Under the pieces are notes generated by a model. It did not search any database. It had not been told where the DNA came from and was given only the letters and a program-made list of their open reading frames with translations. The position numbers and the translations under genes are program-made. 64,000 nucleotides of DNA from Pseudomonas floridensis (lineage in GTDB: Bacteria > Pseudomonadota > Gammaproteobacteria > Pseudomonadales > Pseudomonadaceae): positions 1 to 64,000 of the forward strand of contig NZ_MUIO01000011.1 of NCBI RefSeq assembly GCF_002087235.1. The letters run 5' to 3'. Positions 16,598 through 25,201 of the stretch are shown piece by piece. Every line of letters begins with the position of its first letter. Position 1 is the first letter of the stretch.

Positions 16598-19339
16598 ATG
16601 AACAAACGAAAGATGATGGGTGCACATTCCGCACTGGCCTTGTTGGCGCTGGCTGTGTCGCAGGTACATGCTGCTGACGCGTCCACCCTGCAGGCACGTG
16701 AAGCTCGCGCCGAAAAAGCGGCGCAGAAGACGCTGGACAAAATGACTCAGGAAGAAAAGCTGGCCTACATCGGCGGCACCGGCGGCTGGGATGTGAAACC
16801 CCTCTCCAATTACGGCGTCCCGCAGATTCACGGTGCGGACGGCGGTGTCGGCGTGCGCTACACCAGCGAAGGCAACGCACAGGGCGTGGTCTATCCATCG
16901 GGCCCGAACCTGGCGGCTACCTGGAACCCGCGCCGCGCCATCGACCTTGGCCGTGCGCTGGGTTATGACACCGCAGTCGGCGGCTACCAGTTCGTCACCG
17001 GTCCGGGCGTAAACCTGTACCGCATGCCTTACGGCGGCCGTGCGTTCGAATACCTGTCCGGTGAAGACCCGTTCCTGGGTGCAAGCCTGGCGCCGGGCGT
17101 GATCAACGGCATCCAGTCCCGTGGTGTGTGGGCCAACGCCAAGCACTTCGCAGCCAACGATCAGGAAAGCAACCGCTTCAACCTTGACCAGATCATGAGC
17201 GAGCGCGTGCTGCGCGAGATGTCGCTGCCAGCGTTCGAATCCTCGTCGAAGAACGGCAACGTGGCGATGATGATGTGCGCCTTCCAGAAAGTGAACGGTG
17301 ACTTCGCCTGCGAAAGCGACCATCTGATCCGCCAGATCTTGAAGAAGGAATGGGGCTACAAAGGCTTCGTGCAGAGCGACTACAACGCTGTCGTGCACGG
17401 CCTGAACGCCGCTCAGGCAGGCACTGACCTGGACATGATGGGCTTCCAGATGAACAGTAAGGTGCTCAAGCCTTATCTGGACAGTGGCGAGCTGAGCGCT
17501 GCGACCATCGACGACAAGGTCCGTCGCATCCTCAAGCAGATCTACCTGTACAAGTTCGACAGCAAGACCCCGTCGACCCTGCACAACATGAACAGCGCCA
17601 CCAGCAACAAGGTCGCGCTGAACGCGGCCCGTGAAGGCATCGTACTGCTCAAGAACCAGAACGACCTGCTGCCGCTGGACAAGCAGAAAGCCAAGCGCAT
17701 CGCCGTGGTCGGTAACCTGGCCAAATACTCGCCACCGACCGGTTTCGGCAGCGCCAACGTTATGGCCAGCCATTACGTCAGCGAGCTGAGCGGTCTGCAG
17801 CAGATGGCACCCAATGCCAAGGTCGAGTTCATCGACGGTCTGTCGCTCGACCCGAGCACCACGCCCTGGACCAGCACCGACCAGGCGGGCAATGAAACGC
17901 AAGGCATGAAGGTCGAGTACTTCAGCAACACCAACTGGTCGGGCGATGCCGCTGTGACCCGTACCGAGCAGCATGTCGACCTGGACTGGGCGAACGACAA
18001 GAACCTGCCGTTCGACAGCAACACCTCCGGCTCCGACCCTTACACCAGCAAAGGTTCGACCTCGGGCTCGCTCAACGGCGACACGTCTTCGACCTCGATT
18101 CGCTACACCGGCAAGATCACGCCGACCGAAAGCGGCGAACAGGTCTTCAAGGTGCGTGCCGACGGCGCTGTCCGCCTGTGGGTCAACGGCAAGTTGATCA
18201 TCGACAATGGTGACGGCAAGCCACTGCCGGGCAACAGCATTCCGCCAACCATCCCGGAATTTGCCAAGATCAGTCTGCAAGCGGGTCAGTCCTACGACGT
18301 GAAGCTTGAGTACTCGCGCCGCGCGGGCTACCTGTCGACCATGGGCGGCCTGGTGGGCGTACAGATGAGCTGGGCGTCGCTGAACGCGCCGCAGGATCTG
18401 TCGGCCTACGACGCTGTCGTGGTTGCGGTCGGTAACAGCAATGAGTACGAAGGCGAAGGTTTCGACCACAGCTTCGACCTGCCTGAGTACCAGAGCCAAC
18501 TGATCCAGAGCATCGCCAAAGTCAACCCGAACACCGTGGTGACCATGTTCGGCGGTACCGGTCTGAAGATGAGTGACTGGATCGATCAGGTTCCGGTCGC
18601 GCTGCACGCGTTCTACCCTGGGCAGAACGGTGGTCAGGCCCTGGCTGAAATCCTGTTCGGCAAGGTCAACCCGTCGGGCAAGCTGCCGATCAGTATCGAA
18701 CGCAACATCGAAGACAACCCGATTTTCGAGACCTTCCCGAAATTCGACAACCAGAACTCGCTGGCCGAAATGAGCTACAAGGATGACCTGATGCTGGGTT
18801 ATCGCGGCTACGAGAAGAAGGGTATCAAGCCGCTCTATCCGTTCGGCTATGGCCTGTCTTACACCACGTTCGGCTACAGCAACATCAGCGTGACGCCTGG
18901 CGTTGCGGTAGGTAATACGCCGATCAAGGTGTCGTTCGACCTGACCAACACCGGCAAGGTCGGCGGTTCGGAAGTGGCACAGTTGTATGTCGGTCAGCAG
19001 AACCCGAAAGTCGAGCGTCCGATCAAGGAACTCAAAGGCTACAAGAAGGTGTTCCTCAAGCCGGGTGAAAGCAAGCGTGTGACCATCGAGCTCAATGATC
19101 GCTCGCTGGCCTACTTCGACACCAAGAGCAATCAGTGGGTGGTCGATGCCGACACCTTCAACCTGTCACTCGGTGCCTCGTCGCAGGACATTCGCCTGAA
19201 CGCCAAGCTGGTCAACTCGTTCCGCCAGGAACTGTCGACCACCACCAGCAACCCGCTGCCACGTTCGGCGCTGAACTCGGTGAATGTCGAGAAGCCACCG
19301 GTCAAGACCGGCGGCGTGTTCGATCAGACTGTCGAGTAA
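16598..19339 (+). CDS. Exported GH3 beta-glucosidase with PA14 domain insert
   Basis: The protein has 913 residues from the ATG at 16598, preceded by TTGGAGAG. A signal peptide covers about residues 1-25 (SALALLALAVSQVHAA). The GH3 N-terminal barrel includes KHFAANDQE (182-190) and the nucleophile Asp261 in GFVQSDYNAV. The GH3 C-terminal domain is interrupted by a PA14 carbohydrate-binding domain at about 437-597 (GMKVEYFSNTNWSG to VGVQMSW). The likely acid/base region follows at NEYEGEGFD (616-623). A fibronectin-III-like domain occupies about 780-880. It should release glucose from beta-linked glucosides outside the inner membrane. Its place beside the T2SS operon suggests export by that system, which is inference. 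Confidence 0.93.
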   Translation: MNKRKMMGAHSALALLALAVSQVHAADASTLQAREARAEKAAQKTLDKMTQEEKLAYIGGTGGWDVKPLSNYGVPQIHGADGGVGVRYTSEGNAQGVVYPSGPNLAATWNPRRAIDLGRALGYDTAVGGYQFVTGPGVNLYRMPYGGRAFEYLSGEDPFLGASLAPGVINGIQSRGVWANAKHFAANDQESNRFNLDQIMSERVLREMSLPAFESSSKNGNVAMMMCAFQKVNGDFACESDHLIRQILKKEWGYKGFVQSDYNAVVHGLNAAQAGTDLDMMGFQMNSKVLKPYLDSGELSAATIDDKVRRILKQIYLYKFDSKTPSTLHNMNSATSNKVALNAAREGIVLLKNQNDLLPLDKQKAKRIAVVGNLAKYSPPTGFGSANVMASHYVSELSGLQQMAPNAKVEFIDGLSLDPSTTPWTSTDQAGNETQGMKVEYFSNTNWSGDAAVTRTEQHVDLDWANDKNLPFDSNTSGSDPYTSKGSTSGSLNGDTSSTSIRYTGKITPTESGEQVFKVRADGAVRLWVNGKLIIDNGDGKPLPGNSIPPTIPEFAKISLQAGQSYDVKLEYSRRAGYLSTMGGLVGVQMSWASLNAPQDLSAYDAVVVAVGNSNEYEGEGFDHSFDLPEYQSQLIQSIAKVNPNTVVTMFGGTGLKMSDWIDQVPVALHAFYPGQNGGQALAEILFGKVNPSGKLPISIERNIEDNPIFETFPKFDNQNSLAEMSYKDDLMLGYRGYEKKGIKPLYPFGYGLSYTTFGYSNISVTPGVAVGNTPIKVSFDLTNTGKVGGSEVAQLYVGQQNPKVERPIKELKGYKKVFLKPGESKRVTIELNDRSLAYFDTKSNQWVVDADTFNLSLGASSQDIRLNAKLVNSFRQELSTTTSNPLPRSALNSVNVEKPPVKTGGVFDQTVE

Positions 19340-19382
19340 GCGCTTGACGCAGTGACTGATTGAATGACGGACAGAACAAGGC

Positions 19383-20027
19383 TCAAGGACGAGCCCTTAC
19401 CGCTGCATCGACCTGCGCAATGTAGGCATCGAAGCTCTCGACCAGATCCACCCGGTCGGGAAAGCGCAGCCACTGGATCTGCAGTCCGTCCATCATCGAC
19501 AGTATCTGCTGAATCAGAATATCCAGATCCACATCAGCCCTCACCTCCCCGCGCTCGACCAGCTCCGAAAACTGCGTCAGCAAGTGCGCGTGTATCCGCT
19601 CGTAACGCGTCTGAAACCACTCGTAGGCAGGCTGGTTGTCCAACAGACTTTCGGCATTGAGGATCGAAAACGCCCGCACCACGCCCGGCGCAGTCGAGTT
19701 GGAACGATTGATCGCCCGCAGGCCGCCAAGCAGGCCGGTCAGGGTATTATCGGTCCGGACTTCAGCGGCAATTCGCCGATTGACCTCGTCCCGCCGCTCC
19801 AGAACCCCCATCAACAGCGAGATCTTGCTGGGAAAATGATGCAGCAGACCTGCGACGGAAATGCCCACGATGGCCGCTACTTTGGCCACCGAAGCACCGG
19901 TATAGCCTTCCAGGGAGAACACCTGCAAAGCCGCATCGAGCAACTCCTCGCGACGCTTTTCGCCTTTCGGCGCACGTCGTTGCCGGGTCGCAACCGTAGC
20001 GGTTTCCCTGGGTTCAAGCTGTGTCAT
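19383..20027 (-). CDS. TetR/AcrR-family transcriptional regulator
   Basis: The protein has 214 residues from the ATG at 20027, preceded by AAGGAA about 7 bases upstream. The N-terminal DNA-binding domain (about 25-75) has the TetR helix-turn-helix signature ASVAKVAAIVGISVAGLLHH followed by FPSKISLL. The C-terminal ligand domain is unassigned. It is convergent with the beta-glucosidase gene and tandem to the MFS gene above it. A palindrome in its own promoter region (20091-20106) suggests autoregulation. Closely similar palindromes occur upstream of aprA (33133-33170), a possible second target. Confidence 0.92.
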   Translation of the reverse strand: MTQLEPRETATVATRQRRAPKGEKRREELLDAALQVFSLEGYTGASVAKVAAIVGISVAGLLHHFPSKISLLMGVLERRDEVNRRIAAEVRTDNTLTGLLGGLRAINRSNSTAPGVVRAFSILNAESLLDNQPAYEWFQTRYERIHAHLLTQFSELVERGEVRADVDLDILIQQILSMMDGLQIQWLRFPDRVDLVESFDAYIAQVDAAVRARP

Positions 20028-20090
20028 ATAAAGTTCCTTTTTAAGCAGTTGAGCCAACCCTACCCATTCGAACCCGAAGTGGCAACGGCA

Positions 20091-20106
20091 ATGACTGCCC
20101 GGTCAT
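20091..20106. promoter_or_regulatory. Candidate TetR operator in the tetR promoter region
   Basis: ATGACTGCCCGGTCAT is a palindrome with arms ATGAC-x-G / C-x-GTCAT, centred 71 bases before the tetR ATG on the minus strand and next to an AT-rich TAATAT element. The same arms occur at 33133-33148 and 33157-33170. Operator function is inferred from position and symmetry. Confidence 0.5.
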
Positions 20107-20144
20107 ATTAAGATCGTTTTACCTTATCCCTGACATCTGCCGGA

Positions 20145-21320
20145 TCACGTCACCGCAAAGGGCTTCGCCTGGCAGTGGCGCTGCAGTATGACCGCCATCA
20201 CCAGAAACACACCGCTTATCCCCAGCGAAAGCCACAACAACCCGCGATCACCCTCGACCTCCTGCACCCAGGCATAGAACCAGGGCGCGACCGCCGACAT
20301 CACGAACCCGGGTGCCAGCAGCCGGCCTTGCAGGCGCGCATAGTGACGGTGCGCGAATAGCTCGAACGGCAGACTGGCCCGCAGCAGCGTACCCAGGCCG
20401 TTCATGGCCCCATAAGCGAAGACGAACAGACAAGCCAGCATGGCCAGCCCCTGACTGTGCAATGCCGTCACGAAACACAGCACCATGCCGACCGCCACCC
20501 AGACGTTCAAACGCAAGGCAGACAGATGCTGCCCCATGAGTCGACTCGCCAGCCGTGCGCAAGTCTGACCGATCCCCCACAATGCGACCCATGCCACGGG
20601 TACGCCCATACTCGCCAGCAGCGCGGGCAAATGCGCCGAGAGACCGGCCGACAGGAAGCCGATCAGCATCATGCACAGCGCATAACCCGCCTGGCGCAGC
20701 CAGCCTGCCGCAGGATCGGCTTCCTTCCTGGCTTCGAGGGCCAATGCCTCTGTCTTGGCGCCCTCCGGCAAACCACTCATCAGCAAGCCGCCCAGCAATG
20801 CGAAACAGCCATACAGCGCCACCGCGCTGCGCCAGCCAACTGCGTCGAGCAAGGCGTGCCCCAGTGGCCAGAACACCGCTGAAGCCAGTCCGCCAAGCAA
20901 CGTGATCTGCACCATCAGCGGCCGAGAACGCGTACCGATGAGCCCGGCCAGGGATGCGAACAAGGCATCGTACAGCGACAGGCGCATACCGATGCCCAAC
21001 AGTGCCCAACCGAAAAACCAGCCTGGCGCACTGCCACACATCGCCAGCACGCAGCAACCCGCGGCCGCCATTGCGCTGCCCAGTTGCAGCACCTGACGCG
21101 GGCCCAATCGCTGAATCAGCCCGGCAACGGCAGGCGAAACCAGGCCCATGATCAGCAGGGCGACCGACAGACCGGAAAACACCCGCTGCCCGCTCCAGCC
21201 CAGATCCTCGGCGATGGCCTTGCCGAACGCGCCTGGCAGGTAAAAGGTCGTGCCCCAGAGAATCAGCTGTGCGCCTCCCAGCCTGAGAACGGCAAACCGA
21301 GGCAGATCAGCGCTTTTCAT
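20145..21320 (-). CDS. MFS transporter
   Basis: This 391-residue protein has roughly 12 membrane segments and an MFS loop between TM2 and TM3 (GLIQRLGPRQVLQLG). The N-terminus (LRLGGAQLILWGTTFYLPGAF) resembles the CynX/NimT-like or oxalate/formate-like branch of MFS carriers. The substrate is unknown. It starts 6 bases after the GNAT gene ends, so the two are probably cotranscribed. The tetR gene lies 117 bases further on and has its own candidate operator. Confidence 0.87.
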   Translation of the reverse strand: MKSADLPRFAVLRLGGAQLILWGTTFYLPGAFGKAIAEDLGWSGQRVFSGLSVALLIMGLVSPAVAGLIQRLGPRQVLQLGSAMAAAGCCVLAMCGSAPGWFFGWALLGIGMRLSLYDALFASLAGLIGTRSRPLMVQITLLGGLASAVFWPLGHALLDAVGWRSAVALYGCFALLGGLLMSGLPEGAKTEALALEARKEADPAAGWLRQAGYALCMMLIGFLSAGLSAHLPALLASMGVPVAWVALWGIGQTCARLASRLMGQHLSALRLNVWVAVGMVLCFVTALHSQGLAMLACLFVFAYGAMNGLGTLLRASLPFELFAHRHYARLQGRLLAPGFVMSAVAPWFYAWVQEVEGDRGLLWLSLGISGVFLVMAVILQRHCQAKPFAVT

Positions 21321-21326
21321 CTGCGC

Positions 21327-21869
21327 TCAGACCGAGCGTTCGGCTGGCGCTGTCGAGGCCCCGTCACCCAGCGCCCGCTGCATCAACACCGTATCGACCC
21401 AACGGCCATGCTTGAAGCCGACCGATTCGAACACGCCGACCCGATGAAAACCCTGGCGTTCGTGCAGGCGCAGCGACGCGGCATTTTCACTGTTGCCGAT
21501 GACCGCGATCATCTGCCGCCAGCCGCCCTGCTCGCAATGCGCGACAAGATCGCCCAGCAATGCCCGTCCAATGCCCATGCCACCCAGGCCATCGCGCACA
21601 TAGACCGAGTCTTCGACAGTGAAACGGTAGCCCGGACGGGGTCGGTAAGGCGTGACGTAGCCATAGCCCAGCACTTCACCCGAGCGCTCGGCGACGCGAT
21701 ACGGCAGGCCGTTTTTCAGAACCAGCGCCCGACGGCGCAGCAGTTCTTCCAGGCTGGGCGGCTCCAGTTCAAAACTGGAAATACCGTGCAGCACGTGCTC
21801 GGCGTAGATCGCATGAATGGCGGGCATGTCATCGTCGCGGGCGTCACGCAGAACAAAGGTTGGGGTCAT
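21327..21869 (-). CDS. GNAT N-acetyltransferase, phosphinothricin acetyltransferase-like
   Basis: The protein has 180 residues from the ATG at 21869, a start chosen because family members begin just before the first beta strand (here TFVLRDARDDDMPAIHAIY). An ATG at 21908 adds 13 residues. The acetyl-CoA site is seen as VEDSVYVRDGLGGMGIGRAL, followed by IAVIGNSENAASLRLHERQGF, the signature of PAT/Bar-like enzymes that acetylate phosphinothricin or methionine sulfone-type amines. It is divergent from a LysR regulator and coupled to an MFS permease. The substrate is inferred at family level only. Confidence 0.9.
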   Translation of the reverse strand: MTPTFVLRDARDDDMPAIHAIYAEHVLHGISSFELEPPSLEELLRRRALVLKNGLPYRVAERSGEVLGYGYVTPYRPRPGYRFTVEDSVYVRDGLGGMGIGRALLGDLVAHCEQGGWRQMIAVIGNSENAASLRLHERQGFHRVGVFESVGFKHGRWVDTVLMQRALGDGASTAPAERSV

Positions 21870-21938
21870 GGCAAAACTCGTGAGCGGGTGGCTGAGAATG
21901 ACTGTCATGATGCGGCCAGCTAATCCATTAAAAAAGCT

Positions 21939-21950
21939 ATGATTAATCAT
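21939..21950. promoter_or_regulatory. Perfect 12-bp palindrome between GNAT and LysR genes
   Basis: ATGATTAATCAT is self-complementary over 12 bases and lies in the divergent promoter region. It contains an ATG in frame with the LysR gene. The symmetry favours an operator, which supports the downstream ATG at 21975 as the true lysR start. Confidence 0.4.
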
Positions 21951-21974
21951 CCACAGCATAAGAAATACTTTGCC

Positions 21975-22865
21975 ATGCGCCGATTGAACCTCACTCATCT
22001 GCACACCTATTCGCTGGTCATCGCCCATGGCAGTTTTTCGGCGGCGGCCGAGCGGCTGCATCTGACGCAACCAGCGGTCAGCCTGCAAGTCAGACTGCTT
22101 GAAGAGCACCTGAACCTGCGTCTGATCGAACGTGTGGGCAAGCGTCTCAAGCCCACCTCGGCAGGCGAAACCCTGCTGGAGCACATCTTGCGCATCGATG
22201 CGGTGATCGAGGACGCATTGCTGGAACTGTCCAGCCATGCCCACGGGATTGCCGGGCAGATCTCCATCGGTACTGGCGCGACGGCCTGTATTCATTTGCT
22301 GCCACCGCTGCTGCAAACCTTGCGTCGCCGCTTCGCGCAACTGGACGTACGGGTGAGCACCGGCAACACCGACGTCATGATCAAAGCAGTCGAGGAAAAT
22401 CGTCTGGACCTGGCCCTGGTCACCTTGCCCGCCTCCGGCCGCAGTCTGGACGTGACGCCGCTGCTCGACGATGAGTTCGTGGCGATTTTTTCCGACAGTG
22501 CCCCATCGATACCTGCCCGATTGACCGCCGAGCAATTGAGCGAGTTGCCGCTGGTGGTGTTCGAGGCCGGAAGCAGTACCCGACTGTTGATCAGCGAGTG
22601 GTACCTGCAGGCCGGGATCCGGGTAAAACCGGTGATGGAACTGGGCAGCATCGAAGCAATCAAGGAAATGGTCGCCGCCGGGCTGGGCTACAGCATCGTG
22701 CCGCGCATGTCAGTGGCCGCGGTCCACCATCGACGCGGTTTGCAGGTTCACGCCTTGACACCGGCGCTGAGCCGCACGCTGGGCATCGTTCTGCGTCAGG
22801 ACAAGCCGGTCAGCAAAGCACTTCGTCAGGTGCTCGACGCATTACAGACGCTGAAAGGGTCATAA
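21975..22865 (+). CDS. LysR-family transcriptional regulator
   Basis: The protein has 296 residues from the ATG at 21975; an in-frame ATG at 21939 would add 12. The winged helix-turn-helix occupies about residues 1-60 (SFSAAAERLHLTQPAVSLQVRLLE). The periplasmic-binding-like effector domain follows (about 90-290, for example ISIGTGATACIHLLPPLL). It is transcribed divergently from the GNAT-MFS pair. That is the usual LysR arrangement and makes those genes its likely targets. Confidence 0.92.
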   Translation: MRRLNLTHLHTYSLVIAHGSFSAAAERLHLTQPAVSLQVRLLEEHLNLRLIERVGKRLKPTSAGETLLEHILRIDAVIEDALLELSSHAHGIAGQISIGTGATACIHLLPPLLQTLRRRFAQLDVRVSTGNTDVMIKAVEENRLDLALVTLPASGRSLDVTPLLDDEFVAIFSDSAPSIPARLTAEQLSELPLVVFEAGSSTRLLISEWYLQAGIRVKPVMELGSIEAIKEMVAAGLGYSIVPRMSVAAVHHRRGLQVHALTPALSRTLGIVLRQDKPVSKALRQVLDALQTLKGS

Positions 22866-23150
22866 AGACGGCTCATTATTCTTGTTCGGGAACGCGCATG
22901 CTCTATAAAGAGCCGCTTCGCGGCACCTGTAGGCCCCGCACAACCGGTAGGCAACCGCCGCCCGGCAGTTGCGTCAGTGGCGAGCCAGGTTGTACGATGA
23001 CTGCCAACTTGATCAACAGATAACCCGCTGGCCTGCTCACAAACGCCAGCACACTGCGAATACCGTAAAGCGACTCGGCAACCCATAAGGAGCGCACGGC
23101 CCGGATATTTCGACGCCCGCCTCCCCCCTTCAAAACAACAGGAGATACCG
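22866..23150. other. Intergenic region upstream of the aldehyde dehydrogenase gene
   Basis: These 285 bases hold a small hairpin GCCGC-TTC-GCGGC (22912-22924), possibly the end of the LysR transcript, and a good ribosome site AGGAGA just before 23151. I see no further gene or repeat. Confidence 0.5.
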
Positions 23151-24734
23151 ATGCCTAACATTCTCGGCCAGAACTTTATCGCTGGCGGCCGCAGCGCTCT
23201 GGGCCAAAGCCTGCAAAAAAGCCTGGATGCCACCACGGGCGAAGAACTGCCTTACAGCTTTCATCAGGCCACCGATGGCGAAATCGACGCCGCGGCCCTC
23301 GCTGCCAAAAGCGCCTTCCCTGAATACCGCCAACTGAGCCCGGCCCGTCGCGCCGAATTCCTCGACGCCATCGCCGATGAACTCGACCAGTTGGGTGACG
23401 ATTTCGTCGCCATCGTTTGTCAGGAAACCGCCCTGCCGCAAATGCGCATTCAGGGGGAGCGCGGTCGTACCAGCGGCCAGATGCGTCTGTTCGCCAAAGT
23501 GCTGCGTCGCGGCGATTTCGTCGGTGCGCGTATCGACCTGGCTCTGCCGGACCGCAAACCATTGCCGCGCGTGGACCTGCGTCAATACCGCATTGGCGTC
23601 GGCCCGGTCGCCGTGTTCGGCGCCAGCAACTTCCCATTGGCATTCTCCACCGCCGGTGGCGACACCGCTGCTGCACTGGCCGCAGGCTGCCCGGTGGTGT
23701 TCAAGGCGCACAGTGGCCACATGGCAACTGCCGATCTGGTCGCCAGCGCAATCATCCGCGCTGCTGAACGTACCGGCATGCCAAAAGGCGTGTTCAACAT
23801 GATCTTCGGCAACGGCGTGGGCGAAGGCCTGGTCAAGCATCCGGCCATTCAGGCCGTCGGCTTCACCGGTTCGCTGAACGGCGGCAATGCCCTGTGCAAA
23901 ATGGCCGCAGAACGGCCACAGCCAATCCCGGTGTTCGCCGAAATGTCCAGCATTAACCCGGTGGTTCTGCTGCCAGGCGCGTTGACCGCACGTGGCGAAA
24001 CCGTGGCCAAGGAGCTGGCCGCATCGGTCGTCATGGGTGCCGGTCAGTTCTGCACCAACCCGGGCGTGGTCATCGGCCTGCGCTCCCCGGCGTTCTCCTC
24101 GTTCCTTGAGCAACTGACCGAGCAGATGGGCAGCCAGGCGCCACAGACCATGCTCAACGCGGGCGGTCTGCGCAGCTACAGCAAAGGCGTCGAGCACCTG
24201 CTGTCGCACCCGGGTGTCACTCACCTGGCCGGCAAGCCGCAGGAAGGTAAACAGGCTCAGGCGCAGTTGTTCAAGGCTGACGTCAGCCTGCTGCTCAATG
24301 GCGACCAACTGTTGCAGGAAGAAGTCTTCGGCCCGACCACACTGGTCATCGAAGTCGCTGACGACGCGCAATTGAAGGAAGCGCTGCTCGCGCTGCGTGG
24401 TCAGCTGACCGCTACCCTGATCGGCGAACCTGCCGACCTGAGCCAATACAGCTGGCTGCAACCGCTGCTGGAAGAAAAGGTCGGTCGCATTCTGGTCAAC
24501 GGTTACCCGACCGGCGTCGAAGTCTGCGAAGCCATGGTCCACGGCGGCCCGTACCCGGCGACTTCGGACGCACGCGGCACCTCGGTGGGCACCCTGGCCA
24601 TCGACCGTTTCCTGCGCCCTGTCTGCTATCAGAACCAGGCCGACAACCTGTTGCCGCCTGCGCTGCAAAACGCCAACCCGCTGGGCCTGCGTCGCCTGGT
24701 CAATGGCGAGTGGAGCGATCAGCCGATCGTCTGA
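23151..24734 (+). CDS. Alpha-ketoglutaric semialdehyde dehydrogenase (2,5-dioxovalerate dehydrogenase)
   Basis: This 527-residue NAD(P)-dependent aldehyde dehydrogenase has the catalytic Cys301 in GAGQFCTNPG and the general base Glu264 in FAEMSSINPV. The cofactor region FGASNFPLAFS, AGCPVVFKAHSGH and GFTGSLNGG, together with the AEMSSINP form, is typical of KGSADH enzymes. These oxidise 2,5-dioxopentanoate to 2-oxoglutarate at the end of pentose, hexarate or hydroxyproline breakdown. The partner dehydratases usually beside such genes are not in this window. A strong terminator follows. Confidence 0.9.
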   Translation: MPNILGQNFIAGGRSALGQSLQKSLDATTGEELPYSFHQATDGEIDAAALAAKSAFPEYRQLSPARRAEFLDAIADELDQLGDDFVAIVCQETALPQMRIQGERGRTSGQMRLFAKVLRRGDFVGARIDLALPDRKPLPRVDLRQYRIGVGPVAVFGASNFPLAFSTAGGDTAAALAAGCPVVFKAHSGHMATADLVASAIIRAAERTGMPKGVFNMIFGNGVGEGLVKHPAIQAVGFTGSLNGGNALCKMAAERPQPIPVFAEMSSINPVVLLPGALTARGETVAKELAASVVMGAGQFCTNPGVVIGLRSPAFSSFLEQLTEQMGSQAPQTMLNAGGLRSYSKGVEHLLSHPGVTHLAGKPQEGKQAQAQLFKADVSLLLNGDQLLQEEVFGPTTLVIEVADDAQLKEALLALRGQLTATLIGEPADLSQYSWLQPLLEEKVGRILVNGYPTGVEVCEAMVHGGPYPATSDARGTSVGTLAIDRFLRPVCYQNQADNLLPPALQNANPLGLRRLVNGEWSDQPIV

Positions 24735-24755
24735 TGGTTGAACGTGTTGGATAAG

Positions 24756-24793
24756 AACGGCGCGCCCAGTCAAAGGACGCGCCGTTTTTTTAT
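24756..24793 (+). terminator. Rho-independent terminator of the aldehyde dehydrogenase gene
   Basis: A perfect 9-bp stem AACGGCGCG / CGCGCCGTT is followed by a run of T, 22 bases after the stop codon. Confidence 0.9.
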
Positions 24794-25201
24794 GCGCTTC
24801 GTGCTCGTGCTGCCAATCGCAACGCAGTTGCGAAAACACTGAAAAATATTTCCGTTTTGTGAGTGCAGTCGCGTTGGACAGCGCTGTTTTTTCAGCTAAC
24901 GGCAGCACCAACGAGGTGCGCGACGGCCGCTGTTCATAAAATAACCACACCGCTACACACCACGTCGCACAAGGGTTTCAAAAAGTTACCCACAGACATA
25001 CCCACGATTTCCGTGGACAACTTCTGACAAATTTCGAACCTCAAAACCGGCAATGAGTGCAAGCCAAAAATCTTCCATCTTGCCCCTGCAAATCCGGGCC
25101 GAAATATGCATGCCCGGCCCGCTCATTTCATTGGATGACACTGGCGGTTGATTCCGGATTCACTTTGCCTTGAGATAGGCGTTTTGCCGGGGCGTGTGCA
25201 A
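24794..25201. other. Intergenic region upstream of solA, with a dyad element
   Basis: These 408 bases hold no convincing gene. A 41-base dyad lies at 24983-25023, with AAGTT-AC-CCAC facing GTGG-AC-AACTT and a second CCCAC in the interval. Parts resemble degenerate DnaA-type boxes (TTACCCACA). Its role is unknown. Confidence 0.5.

Noticed and set aside
16571..18607. 678-codon open frame antisense to the beta-glucosidase
   Set aside because: It lies wholly on the opposite strand of a well-supported gene, has no ribosome site and its composition mirrors the codon bias of the real gene. Long antisense frames are common in GC-rich genes.
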